From NCBI GenBank assembly GCA_001770955.1, contig MESL01000043.1, positions 41,834-105,833 of the forward strand: a DNA stretch of 64,000 nucleotides. The letters run 5' to 3'. How positions within the stretch are numbered: position 1 is the first letter of the stretch; each line of letters starts with the position of its first letter. The DNA comes from Burkholderiales bacterium RIFCSPLOWO2_12_FULL_65_40. GTDB lineage: Bacteria; Pseudomonadota; Gammaproteobacteria; Burkholderiales; Burkholderiaceae_C. Positions 57,095 through 64,000 of this stretch are shown here, one piece after another. Made by a program: the position numbers and the translations under genes. The notes beneath the pieces were generated by a model. That model was not told where the DNA came from. It was given only the letters and a program-made list of their open reading frames with translations, and did no database searches.

Positions 57095-58762
57095 TCAGGC
57101 TCCCGAGGACGCGGGGGGTTGGGCAGTTTCGAGCATTTCGCGTGCATGCGCCAGAGAATGGGGAGAAATGTTTTCGCCGCCCAGCATGCGCGCCACCTCG
57201 GCAACACGCGATTCGGCGTGGACGGCGACCACGCTGCTGGTGGTGGCGTTTCCTCGGGTTTTCGAAACGACAAGGTGGTGGTCGGCATAGGCGGCCACTT
57301 GAGGAAGGTGCGTTACCGCCAGCACTTGGCGGGCTCGCCCCAGTTGCTGCATCAAACGGCCCACACTGCTGGCCACAGCGCCACCGACTCCTGCGTCCAC
57401 TTCATCAAAAATCAGCGTGCCTGCGGTACCCAGTGCACTGGTGGCCACCGCAATGGCGAGGGAAATGCGCGAAAGCTCACCGCCCGATGCCACTTTGCCG
57501 ATGGGCCGGGGAGCCATGCCCGGATTGCCTGATACCAGGAAGCCGATATCGTCGATCCCGTAGGCGCCTGCCTCAGGAGCCTTGTCGATGGACACTGCGA
57601 ACTGACCGCCCGGCATCCCCAAGCCCTGCATAGCCGCCGTGATGGTGCGGGATAGCTTCGGAGCTGCTTTGGCACGCAACTGCGACAACGTGCGTGCGGC
57701 CTCCTGGTAGGCGGAGGCGAGTCGTTTCACCTCTTCTTGCAGTGTCGTGAGGTCGGTGGCTGCATCCAGTTGCTGGAGCTCGGATTTCCATGATTGCAGC
57801 AGAGTCGGCAGCTCGGCAGGGGGGCGCTTGTAGCGTCGCGCCAGGCTGATCCAGAGAGTGACCCGGGCATCCAGCTCTGCAAGGCGCTCCGGGTCCAGCT
57901 CCGCATGGCGCAGGTAGGCATGCAGGCCACGCACCGCGTCATCGGTCTGCGCCAGACTGGATGCGAGTGAATCGGCCAGATCCTTGAAAGCCGGCTCCAG
58001 GTGTTCGTGGCCGGAGAGCAGGTCATGCGCGCGGGCAATGCCTGTGCGTGCGCCGATTTCATCGCCATCCAGTACGGCGATGGCCGCCTGCACCGTTTCC
58101 TGCAGTGTTTGTGCATGGGTCAGGCGCGTGTGCAGGGCGTTGAGTGTTTGCCACTCGTCCTCGCCAGGAGCGAGTTTTTCGAGTTCGGCAATCTGCCATT
58201 GCAATCGTTCACGCTCACGCTGAAGGGTGCTTTGTGCTGCGCGGGCCTGTTCGATCTTGCCTTGCGCAGCCCGCCATTGTGTCCAGCACGCATTGACCGC
58301 CAATGCCGAGGTGCCTGCATAGGCATCAAGCAGCGTGCGCACGGCATCTGCACGCATCAGGCTTTGCCATGCATGCTGCCCATGGATATCGAGCAGCTGT
58401 TCGCCGATGAATCGCAATTGGGTGGCGGTCGCTGGCGAACCATTGACCCAGGCCCGGCTTTTGCCCTGCACATCAATGGTGCGGCGCAAGAGCAATACGC
58501 CATCCTGTTCAAACCCTGCTTCTTCCAGCCAGCCAAGCATGGTGTGGGGGCAGTCAAATTCCGCACAGATATCAGCGCGTTGTGCGCCTTCCCGGACGAA
58601 TGCGGCGTCCGCTCGCGCACCTAGGGCAAGCTGTAACGCCTCGATCAAGATGGACTTGCCGGCACCCGTTTCCCCCGTCAGTGCTGTGAAACCACTGTTC
58701 AGATCCAGTTCGAGAGCCTGCACGATCACAAAATCACGCAGTGCGATCCGTTTCAGCGCCAT
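57095..58762 (-). CDS. recN: DNA repair protein RecN
   Basis: This 555-residue SMC-like ATPase acts in double-strand break repair. It has Walker A GETGAGKS at residues 30-37, the N-terminal ALKRIALRDFVIVQ, two long coiled-coil arms in the middle, and the C-terminal signature VASGGELSRISLAIAV followed by Walker B TLIFDEVDAGVGG. It starts 2 nt after the nadK stop with a GAGG in the overlap. Confidence 0.97.
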   Translation of the reverse strand: MALKRIALRDFVIVQALELDLNSGFTALTGETGAGKSILIEALQLALGARADAAFVREGAQRADICAEFDCPHTMLGWLEEAGFEQDGVLLLRRTIDVQGKSRAWVNGSPATATQLRFIGEQLLDIHGQHAWQSLMRADAVRTLLDAYAGTSALAVNACWTQWRAAQGKIEQARAAQSTLQRERERLQWQIAELEKLAPGEDEWQTLNALHTRLTHAQTLQETVQAAIAVLDGDEIGARTGIARAHDLLSGHEHLEPAFKDLADSLASSLAQTDDAVRGLHAYLRHAELDPERLAELDARVTLWISLARRYKRPPAELPTLLQSWKSELQQLDAATDLTTLQEEVKRLASAYQEAARTLSQLRAKAAPKLSRTITAAMQGLGMPGGQFAVSIDKAPEAGAYGIDDIGFLVSGNPGMAPRPIGKVASGGELSRISLAIAVATSALGTAGTLIFDEVDAGVGGAVASSVGRLMQQLGRARQVLAVTHLPQVAAYADHHLVVSKTRGNATTSSVVAVHAESRVAEVARMLGGENISPHSLAHAREMLETAQPPASSGA

Positions 58763-58764
58763 CC

Positions 58765-59661
58765 TCAGGATCCTCCTTCGTTCCAGCGGAGTTTTCTGCG
58801 CAAGGTATCAAAGTAATTCCAGCCCCTGGGATGCAGAAAGCGGACACAGTATTCTGAACGGCGCACGAGGATTCGATCACCATGCAGCAGCGATGCGAGT
58901 GACTGCATATCGAAGTTGGCACTGGCATCACGCCCGCTGACGAGTTCAATGGCGATCTCTGCAATATCGGCCAAAACAATGGGGCGGTTGGAGAGTGTGT
59001 GAGGGGCGATGGGTACCAAAACCCACCCGGGGATGGATGGATGAAGCATGGGTCCTCCCGCAGACAGTGCATAGGCCGTCGATCCGGTGGGTGATGCAAT
59101 GATGAGTCCATCCGCACGCTGGTTGGCAACGAAATGACCATCAACCTCAACCCGCAGTTCCACCATCCCGGAGGTGGCACCACGGTTGACGACCACATCG
59201 TTCATTGCGAAAGCATCAAAAACGGTATACCCCTCACGCTCCACTCGCGCATGCATCAGGGGGCGATGGTCTTCCTCATACTCGCCATGCAACATCGGCG
59301 TGAGGGTGGCTTGGTAGTTTTCCAGGGGAATGTCGGTCACGAAACCCAGGCGCCCCTGATTGATGCCTATCAGGGGTGTCCCGTAGCGGGCCAGCCGCCG
59401 ACCGATGCTCAGCATCGTTCCATCACCGCCCACCACCAGACCGAGATCGCATTGCACGCCAATTGCATCAGCGTCCAGCGCTTGGTACTGCGTCATTTCT
59501 GCTGTGGCCGCAGTATGGGCCTCCATGGATACTTCGCAACCCTGGGCCATCAGGAACTGGGCAATATCCTCGAGAACCTGCCGAGACCCGGCAGCCCCGG
59601 AGCCCGATACCGAATATTGGTACTTGCCAATCAATGCAACATGGCGGAAATGGGGTGTCAT
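58765..59661 (-). CDS. nadK: NAD kinase
   Basis: This 298-residue enzyme phosphorylates NAD+ to NADP+. The GGDGT motif lies in [36 protein letters not shown] and [17 protein letters not shown] complete the active site. It heads the nadK-recN-rapZ run and is divergent from hrcA with only 28 nt between the two start codons; no ribosome binding site is visible. Confidence 0.97.
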   Translation of the reverse strand: MTPHFRHVALIGKYQYSVSGSGAAGSRQVLEDIAQFLMAQGCEVSMEAHTAATAEMTQYQALDADAIGVQCDLGLVVGGDGTMLSIGRRLARYGTPLIGINQGRLGFVTDIPLENYQATLTPMLHGEYEEDHRPLMHARVEREGYTVFDAFAMNDVVVNRGATSGMVELRVEVDGHFVANQRADGLIIASPTGSTAYALSAGGPMLHPSIPGWVLVPIAPHTLSNRPIVLADIAEIAIELVSGRDASANFDMQSLASLLHGDRILVRRSEYCVRFLHPRGWNYFDTLRRKLRWNEGGS

Positions 59662-59683
59662 GGTGAAATTACATCATTAAAAT
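59655..59683 (+). promoter_or_regulatory. Possible hrcA promoter
   Basis: GTGTCA (59655-59660) and TAAAAT (59678-59683) are 17 bp apart. The -10 box ends 6 nt before the hrcA ATG, so the RNA would be leaderless. The -35 overlaps the first codons of nadK. Confidence 0.45.
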
Positions 59684-59689
59684 CATGAC

Positions 59690-60694
59690 ATGCTTGATGA
59701 CCGTGCCAAGTTGTTGCTCAAAGCGCTGGTAGAGCGTTACATAGACGACGGGCAACCAGTGGGCTCGCGGACCTTGTCGCGTGCGTCAGGGCTGGAATTG
59801 TCTCCGGCCACCATTCGCAACGTCATGGCAGATCTGGAGGAGTTGGGGCTGATCGCAAGCCCGCACACCTCTGCGGGGCGCATTCCGACAGCCAAGGGCT
59901 ATCGGCTTTTTGTGGACACCATGCTCACCGTGCAGCGTGAGCAGTTCACCTCCCATGCATTGGCACCCGAACAACCGCAGAAGGTGATTGCCAACGCGGC
60001 TCACCTGCTTTCCAGTCTGTCCCAGTTTGTCGGGGTGGTCATGGCTCCGCGGCGGACGTCGGTGTTTCGCCATATCGAGTTCCTGCGACTGTCCGAGCGC
60101 AGGTTTCTGGTCATCATTGTGTCGCCAGATGGCGATGTGCAAAACCGGGTGATCTTTGCCGAGAACGATTTCACCCAGACGCAGTTGATCGAGACAGCCA
60201 ACTTCCTCAACGCCCACTATGCAGGGATGGCGATGGAGAAAGTGCGTGAGCGCATTAAGACGGAAGTGGAGACGCTTCAGGGCGAGATCGCCGCACTGAT
60301 GCAGGCTGCCGTCAACGTCAGTTCCGAAGCACTTTCGCAGGCGCAGGAAGAAGTGGTGATCTCCGGTGAGCGCAATCTGCTGGCTGTCAGCGATTTCTCC
60401 AAGGACATGGGCAATCTGCGCCGCGCTTTTGATCTGTTTGAACAAAAAACCCAGATCCTTCGCTTGCTTGATGTATCGAGTCAGGCGGAAGGCGTGCGTA
60501 TTTTCATTGGCGGAGAAAGCCAGGTCGTACCCTTCGAGGAGTTGTCGGTCGTCAGTGCGCCCTACGAGGTGGATGGTCAGGTGGTCGGTACTTTGGGGGT
60601 GATCGGTCCCATGCGCATGCCTTACGACAGGATGATCCAGATCGTGGATATCACCTCCAGACTGGTTTCCAACGCACTGAGTCACCACAAGTAA
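59690..60694 (+). CDS. hrcA: Heat-inducible transcription repressor HrcA
   Basis: This 334-residue repressor of chaperone operons has an N-terminal winged helix ([43 protein letters not shown]), [20 protein letters not shown], and a GAF-like dimer domain ([20 protein letters not shown]-like segment). It binds CIRCE operators; no CIRCE is seen in front of its own gene. dnaK and groE are not in the window. Confidence 0.96.
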   Translation: MLDDRAKLLLKALVERYIDDGQPVGSRTLSRASGLELSPATIRNVMADLEELGLIASPHTSAGRIPTAKGYRLFVDTMLTVQREQFTSHALAPEQPQKVIANAAHLLSSLSQFVGVVMAPRRTSVFRHIEFLRLSERRFLVIIVSPDGDVQNRVIFAENDFTQTQLIETANFLNAHYAGMAMEKVRERIKTEVETLQGEIAALMQAAVNVSSEALSQAQEEVVISGERNLLAVSDFSKDMGNLRRAFDLFEQKTQILRLLDVSSQAEGVRIFIGGESQVVPFEELSVVSAPYEVDGQVVGTLGVIGPMRMPYDRMIQIVDITSRLVSNALSHHK

Positions 60695-60738
60695 GCCCCT
60701 ACAATAAGGCCCTGCGTTGCAGTAGCTGCGCAGATGCT

Positions 60739-60815
60739 GGGGCGTTAGCTCAGTTGGTTAGAGCAGAGGACTCATAATCCTTTGGTCGTCGGTTCAAGTC
60801 CGCCACGCCCTACCA
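60739..60815 (+). tRNA. tRNA with CAT anticodon (elongator Met or Ile2)
   Basis: The cloverleaf has acceptor GGGGCGT with ACGCCCT (one G-T pair), a D arm with AGCTCAGTTGGTTAGAGCA, anticodon loop CTCATAA (anticodon CAT) and an encoded CCA. The variable and T-arm start (TTGGTCG) resembles E. coli tRNA-Ile2 more than elongator Met, so it could be the tRNA whose C34 becomes lysidine. The second T-stem pair appears as a T-C mismatch. It is not an initiator tRNA. Confidence 0.9.
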
Positions 60816-60828
60816 AGCCAGACAAGGA

Positions 60829-60859
60829 AGCCCGCTATCCATTCCATAGCGGGCTTTTT
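60829..60859 (+). terminator. Intrinsic terminator after the CAT tRNA
   Basis: AGCCCGCTAT (60829-60838) pairs perfectly with ATAGCGGGCT (60846-60855) around a 7-nt loop and is followed by TTTT. Confidence 0.93.
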
Positions 60860-61109
60860 CTTTTGTCGCTGCGTGCACGCTGAGTGGCAATGGCGTGCCC
60901 GGCGCTGGCCGTACGGGCGCAGTGCACGGCCACCCGAAGTCTTGACAGACAGGAACCCTTTTGCGAAAAGAGCAGACAAAAAAGTGGGCTCCAGCAGAAA
61001 ACCAGTGTTTGGGTGATTTACAATAAGCGCTTGCTTCGGGCGGTGGTGGTGAATGTGATGTTCGCAAAACTGTCTCGGTAGAAATTTTTAGGAACCTGAA
61101 AACTTCTGC
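60860..61109. other. Gene-free stretch between two tRNA genes
   Basis: I see no supported gene in these 250 nt. There is a consensus TTGACA (60942-60947) without a good -10 box, and a TACAAT (61019-61024) without a good -35. Short open frames on both strands lack ribosome binding sites and recognisable similarity. A small RNA cannot be excluded. Confidence 0.5.
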
Positions 61110-61115
61110 TATAAT
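61110..61115 (+). promoter_or_regulatory. -10 box of tRNA-Arg
   Basis: A perfect TATAAT lies 10 nt before the first tRNA base. The -35 region (TTTTTA near 61085) is poor. The spacing fits a tRNA start site a few bases upstream of the mature end. Confidence 0.6.
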
Positions 61116-61125
61116 ATGAGGCTTA

Positions 61126-61202
61126 GCGGCTGTAGCTCAGCTGGATAGAGTACTTGGCTACGAACCAAGGGGTCGTGGGTTCGATTCCTGCCAGCCGCAC
61201 CA
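61126..61202 (+). tRNA. tRNA-Arg (anticodon ACG)
   Basis: Acceptor GCGGCTG pairs with CAGCCGC. The anticodon stem CTTGG/CCAAG holds loop CTACGAA (anticodon ACG, read as ICG after deamination), the T arm contains GTTCGATTC, the discriminator is A, and CCA is encoded. It serves CGT, CGC and CGA codons. Confidence 0.97.
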
Positions 61203-61210
61203 ACAGGTAA

Positions 61211-61241
61211 GCCCTGAAATCGCAAGGTTTCAGGGCTTTTT
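61211..61241 (+). terminator. Intrinsic terminator after tRNA-Arg
   Basis: GCCCTGAAA (61211-61219) and TTTCAGGGC (61228-61236) form a perfect 9-bp stem, followed by five T residues. It lies 40 nt before greB. Confidence 0.93.
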
Positions 61242-61280
61242 CCTTTTTACGCCAATGGTGGCGGATGGGGTCGATCTGTC

Positions 61281-61841
61281 ATGAGCAAAGCCTTTACCAA
61301 GGAAACCGAGTCTGACGAGGACGATGATCTGGGTTTGCCGCCGATTCCGGCCGGAGGCAAGAACTACATCACCCCTGAAGGATACGCACGGCTGCGCACA
61401 GAGCTGCTGGACTTGATCGACAACGAGCGTCCCAAGGTGGTCGAGATCGTTCATTGGGCGGCCAGCAATGGGGACCGCTCTGAAAATGGGGACTACCTTT
61501 ACGGTAAAAAGCGCCTGCGCGAAATTGACCGGCGCATCCGGTTCCTGACCAAGCGCCTGGAGATTGCCGAGATCGTGAACCCATCGCTCCATGCAGGCAG
61601 CGATCAGGTGTACTTTGGTGCCACGGTGACCTATGTGGATGATCAGGATGTGACCAGGACAGTCACCATCATGGGGATTGACGAGGCCGACAGCAGTCTG
61701 GGGCAGGTGAGCTGGATTTCGCCGGTTGCCAGGGCCTTGCTCAAAGCGAGGGTGGGGGATGAAGTGCCGCTGCCGACGCCTTCGGGCGCCAGGACGCTGG
61801 AGGTTCTGGAGGTCGTGTACCCCGCTGCCCGCCCGGCCTGA
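61281..61841 (+). CDS. greB: Transcription elongation factor GreB
   Basis: This 186-residue protein rescues backtracked RNA polymerase. The N-terminal coiled-coil has NYITPEGYARLRTELLDLIDNERPKVVEIVHWAASNGDRSENGDYLYGK, with the acidic tip DRSEN. The C-terminal FKBP-like domain (VYFGATVTYVDD ... SWISPVARALLKARVGDEV) is GreB type. An acidic N-terminal extension (ETESDEDDD) of about 20 residues is present, common in betaproteobacteria. It is convergent with the spoT-type gene. Confidence 0.96.
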   Translation: MSKAFTKETESDEDDDLGLPPIPAGGKNYITPEGYARLRTELLDLIDNERPKVVEIVHWAASNGDRSENGDYLYGKKRLREIDRRIRFLTKRLEIAEIVNPSLHAGSDQVYFGATVTYVDDQDVTRTVTIMGIDEADSSLGQVSWISPVARALLKARVGDEVPLPTPSGARTLEVLEVVYPAARPA

Positions 61842-61859
61842 GCCGATCGCTTCACGGGC

Positions 61860-64000
61860 CTATTGGCCTTGGGGCAATGACCGAATCGCCCGCAGGACGG
61901 CGGGGGTGCGCCGCAGGTTGCGCAGTGCGGATTCCAGGTGTGTCTGATCGCGCACGGCAATGATGAACCGCAGGTCGATGGTGTCGAGCGCTGTTTCGTC
62001 ATCCATATCCACATGGGTGATGTCGGCTTCAGACCGCGCCAGGTCGGCTGCCACACGGGCAAGAACGCCCTTGCCGTTGTTCACCGTCACAATGATGCGT
62101 GTCTCGAACATGCGCGTGGGCTCTTCTGCCCAATCCACGGTGATGAAGCGCTCACTGTCCTTGTTCTGCAGGCGATTTGCGATGGCGCATGCAGTGGCAT
62201 GTACGACCAACCCTTCTCCCCGACCGAGATAACCCACGATGCTGTCACCAGGAATGGGGCGGCAGCAGTGGGCGTATTTGATGGATGCGCCTTCACTTCC
62301 GTCGAGGGTGACTCCGCCCTGCGATACCGTTTCATGGGAGGTGTATCTCTCCCGGGTCATGAGCAGCGCATCGGGCCGGTGTCCATGTTCCGACATCAGC
62401 ACCATCAATCGCTTGGCCACAATGGTCGCAATGCGCTTGCCCAGTCCGATGTCGGTCATGAGTTCGCTGCGTGAACGGTTCCCTGTAAAGCGCAGCAGCT
62501 TTTCCCAGATGGTTTGCGTGGCGTCATCCGACTCCGGGAGCTGCTCCAGGCCTTCAGCGCGCAGCGCCTGTGTCAGCAGTTTTTCGCCCAAGCTTTCGGA
62601 TTCGGTCTGTGCCAGCGTCTTGAGGTGATGGCGAATCTTCGAGCGCGCACGTCCGGAGCGCACAAACCCCAGCCACGCCGGATTGGGCGTGGCGGTCGGG
62701 GTGGTGATGATCTCCACCACGTCACCGTTCTTCAACTCCGTACGTAGTGGAACCTGCTCGTTATTGATCTTGGCACCGGATGTGTGGTTGCCAATGTTGC
62801 TGTGAATGGCGTAGGCGAAATCGACCACGGTGGCGCCGCGTGGCAGGGCCATGATCTGGCTCTTGGGGGTGAAAACATAGACCGCGTCGGGGAACAGATC
62901 GACCTTGACATGGTCCCAGAACTCGGCGGCGTCACGGGTTTCATTCTGGATGTCGAGCAGCGACTGCAGCCATTTGGTGCCCAGGCGCTCCGCTGTGGCA
63001 CCGTCGGCATCCTGGGCTTTGTAAAGCCAGTGGGCGGCGACGCCCGCTTCGGCAATCAGATGCATCTCTTCGGTGCGCATCTGGAATTCGATGTTCACGC
63101 CCGACGGACCGACCAGCGTGGTGTGCAGCGATTGGTAGCCGTTGAGCTTGGCAATTGCGATGTGGTCCTTGAACTTGCCCGGCACCGGCTTGTACATCTG
63201 GTGAAGGATGCCCAGGGCGGTGTAGCAGTCCGTGATGCTCGGCACAATCACGCGGAAGCCATAGATGTCGGTCACCTGGGCAAAGCTCAGGTGCTTGAGC
63301 GTCATCTTCTGGTAGATGGCATAAAGGGTTTTTTCACGCCCGGCCAGACGCACCGGCATGCCGATGCGCGCAAAGGCCGCATCCACATCGGCCTGGACTT
63401 TCTGCACCAGATCACGGCGACGGTTGCGGGCTTTGCCCACCGCCTTGGCCAGGGTGGCATAACGCCAGGGGTGCAGGTGGCGGAAGGCCAGATCCTGCAG
63501 TTCGCGGTAGGTCTGGTTCAGGCCCAGCCGGTGTGCGATGGGCGCGTAGATTTCGAGGGTTTCGGAAGAAATGCGTCCCCATTTGCTGCGTGGCATGTCC
63601 GACAGCGTGCGCATGTTGTGCGTGCGGTCCGCCAGCTTGATCAGAATGACCCGCACATCGCGCGCCATGGCCAGCAGCATCTTGCGGAAGGATTCAGCCT
63701 GGTTTTCTTCGCGCGTGTCGAACTGCAGCTTGTCGAGCTTGGTAAGGCCATCGACCAGCTCGGCCACCGGTGCGCCAAAGCGGTCTATCAGGTCGGACTT
63801 GGTGACGCCACAATCCTCCATGGCATCGTGCAGCAAAGCTGCCATGAGTGCCTGTGCATCGAGCTTCCAGGTGGCGCACTGGGCCGCCACGGCAATGGGG
63901 TGCGTGATGTAGGGCTCGCCACTGTTGCGCAACTGGCCCAGGTGCGCTTCATCGGCGAAGCGGTAGGCCTGCCGGACCAGCTCAACGCTGGTGCTGTCGA
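61860..64000 (-). CDS. spoT: Bifunctional (p)ppGpp synthetase/hydrolase SpoT/Rel (N-terminus cut by window)
   Basis: The frame is open to the window end, giving 712 residues of an RSH protein. It has the hydrolase HD domain (SGEPYITHPIAVA, LLHDAMEDCGV, RTHNMRTL), the synthetase domain (TDIYGFRVIVPSITDCYTALGILH, LNGYQSLHTTLVG), a TGS domain (DAVYVFTPKSQIMALPRGATVVDFAYAIH), and a C-terminal ACT domain (RIIVTVNNGKGVLARVA). The intact HDAMED site means that hydrolysis is likely, so SpoT rather than RelA. Only the first residues are missing. greB next door is a common neighbour. Confidence 0.96.
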   Translation of the reverse strand, partial: DSTSVELVRQAYRFADEAHLGQLRNSGEPYITHPIAVAAQCATWKLDAQALMAALLHDAMEDCGVTKSDLIDRFGAPVAELVDGLTKLDKLQFDTREENQAESFRKMLLAMARDVRVILIKLADRTHNMRTLSDMPRSKWGRISSETLEIYAPIAHRLGLNQTYRELQDLAFRHLHPWRYATLAKAVGKARNRRRDLVQKVQADVDAAFARIGMPVRLAGREKTLYAIYQKMTLKHLSFAQVTDIYGFRVIVPSITDCYTALGILHQMYKPVPGKFKDHIAIAKLNGYQSLHTTLVGPSGVNIEFQMRTEEMHLIAEAGVAAHWLYKAQDADGATAERLGTKWLQSLLDIQNETRDAAEFWDHVKVDLFPDAVYVFTPKSQIMALPRGATVVDFAYAIHSNIGNHTSGAKINNEQVPLRTELKNGDVVEIITTPTATPNPAWLGFVRSGRARSKIRHHLKTLAQTESESLGEKLLTQALRAEGLEQLPESDDATQTIWEKLLRFTGNRSRSELMTDIGLGKRIATIVAKRLMVLMSEHGHRPDALLMTRERYTSHETVSQGGVTLDGSEGASIKYAHCCRPIPGDSIVGYLGRGEGLVVHATACAIANRLQNKDSERFITVDWAEEPTRMFETRIIVTVNNGKGVLARVAADLARSEADITHVDMDDETALDTIDLRFIIAVRDQTHLESALRNLRRTPAVLRAIRSLPQGQ

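Noticed and set aside
59640-59700. CIRCE operator expected for hrcA autoregulation
   Set aside because: I looked for TTAGCACTC-N9-GAGTGCTAA and close variants and found none.
60884-61081. A 65-codon frame between the two tRNA genes
   Set aside because: No ribosome binding site, no membrane or domain pattern, and an overlapping frame exists on the other strand; codon use looks random.

Overview
The window reads as one contiguous chromosome segment of a high-GC betaproteobacterium, most likely Comamonadaceae (Acidovorax-like). Support comes from the gene orders rplU-rpmA-obgE-proB, hemA-prfA-prmC-grxD, fmdB-DUF502-aspS, ubiE-Tim44-ubiJ-ubiB and lolB-ispE-tRNA-Gln-prs-rplY-pth. It also comes from many short intergenic repeats of kinds I associate with this family. 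Genus is an inference. I see no prophage, insertion sequence, plasmid gene, CRISPR array or secondary-metabolite cluster. Genes are tightly packed on both strands.

Layout. 1-6253: ribosomal proteins L21 (partial) and L27, GTPase ObgE, glutamate 5-kinase, RppH, prolyl-tRNA synthetase and a lytic transglycosylase. 6321-12651 (minus): CNNM/CorC protein, Lon-like AAA+ ATPase, GrxD, PrmC, RF1 and HemA. 12722-14266: a small membrane protein and a DUF1513 secreted protein. 14384-19419 (minus): a complete ugpBAECQ glycerol-3-phosphate uptake operon. 19871-25590: SerA, a 1305-residue FAD/Fe-S oxidoreductase and a HIT protein. 26135-30645: DUF971, UbiE, Tim44-like, UbiJ and UbiB (ubiquinone synthesis). 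30750-35094: sodium/solute symporter, FmdB, DUF502 and AspS. 35173-39636: CsgG-like lipoprotein, NudB, YbhP-like EEP protein, ClsB and FolE. 39644-46421: BLUF photoreceptor, EamA transporter, DUF429, esterase, LysE exporter, phosphatase, amidase and ferredoxin. 46489-52224 (minus): Pth, L25, Prs, tRNA-Gln, IspE, LolB and a TPR protein. 52272-56203: MutM, a dynamin-like GTPase and MutY. 56228-60694: NadK-RecN-RapZ, divergent from HrcA. 60739-64000: two tRNAs, GreB and a partial SpoT/Rel.

How the genes work together. NudB and FolE are consecutive enzymes of pterin/folate synthesis. YbhP and ClsB neighbour each other as in E. coli. UbiE, UbiJ and UbiB serve one pathway. MutM and MutY are the two glycosylases of 8-oxoguanine repair and enclose a dynamin-like GTPase whose 3' end overlaps mutY. 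ObgE, GreB and SpoT connect translation, transcription and (p)ppGpp.

The less ordinary signals are: nine copies of a short palindromic intergenic repeat; a repeat pair of about 140 bp flanking clsB; a repeat that supplies the N-terminal codons of UgpQ; a terminator-like hairpin with the ubiJ start codon in its loop; several genes whose -10 box lies 6-8 nt before the ATG (candidate leaderless mRNAs); and the mutM-dynamin-mutY arrangement. No clearly novel multi-gene system is evident; the mutM-dynamin-mutY unit is the best candidate for follow-up.
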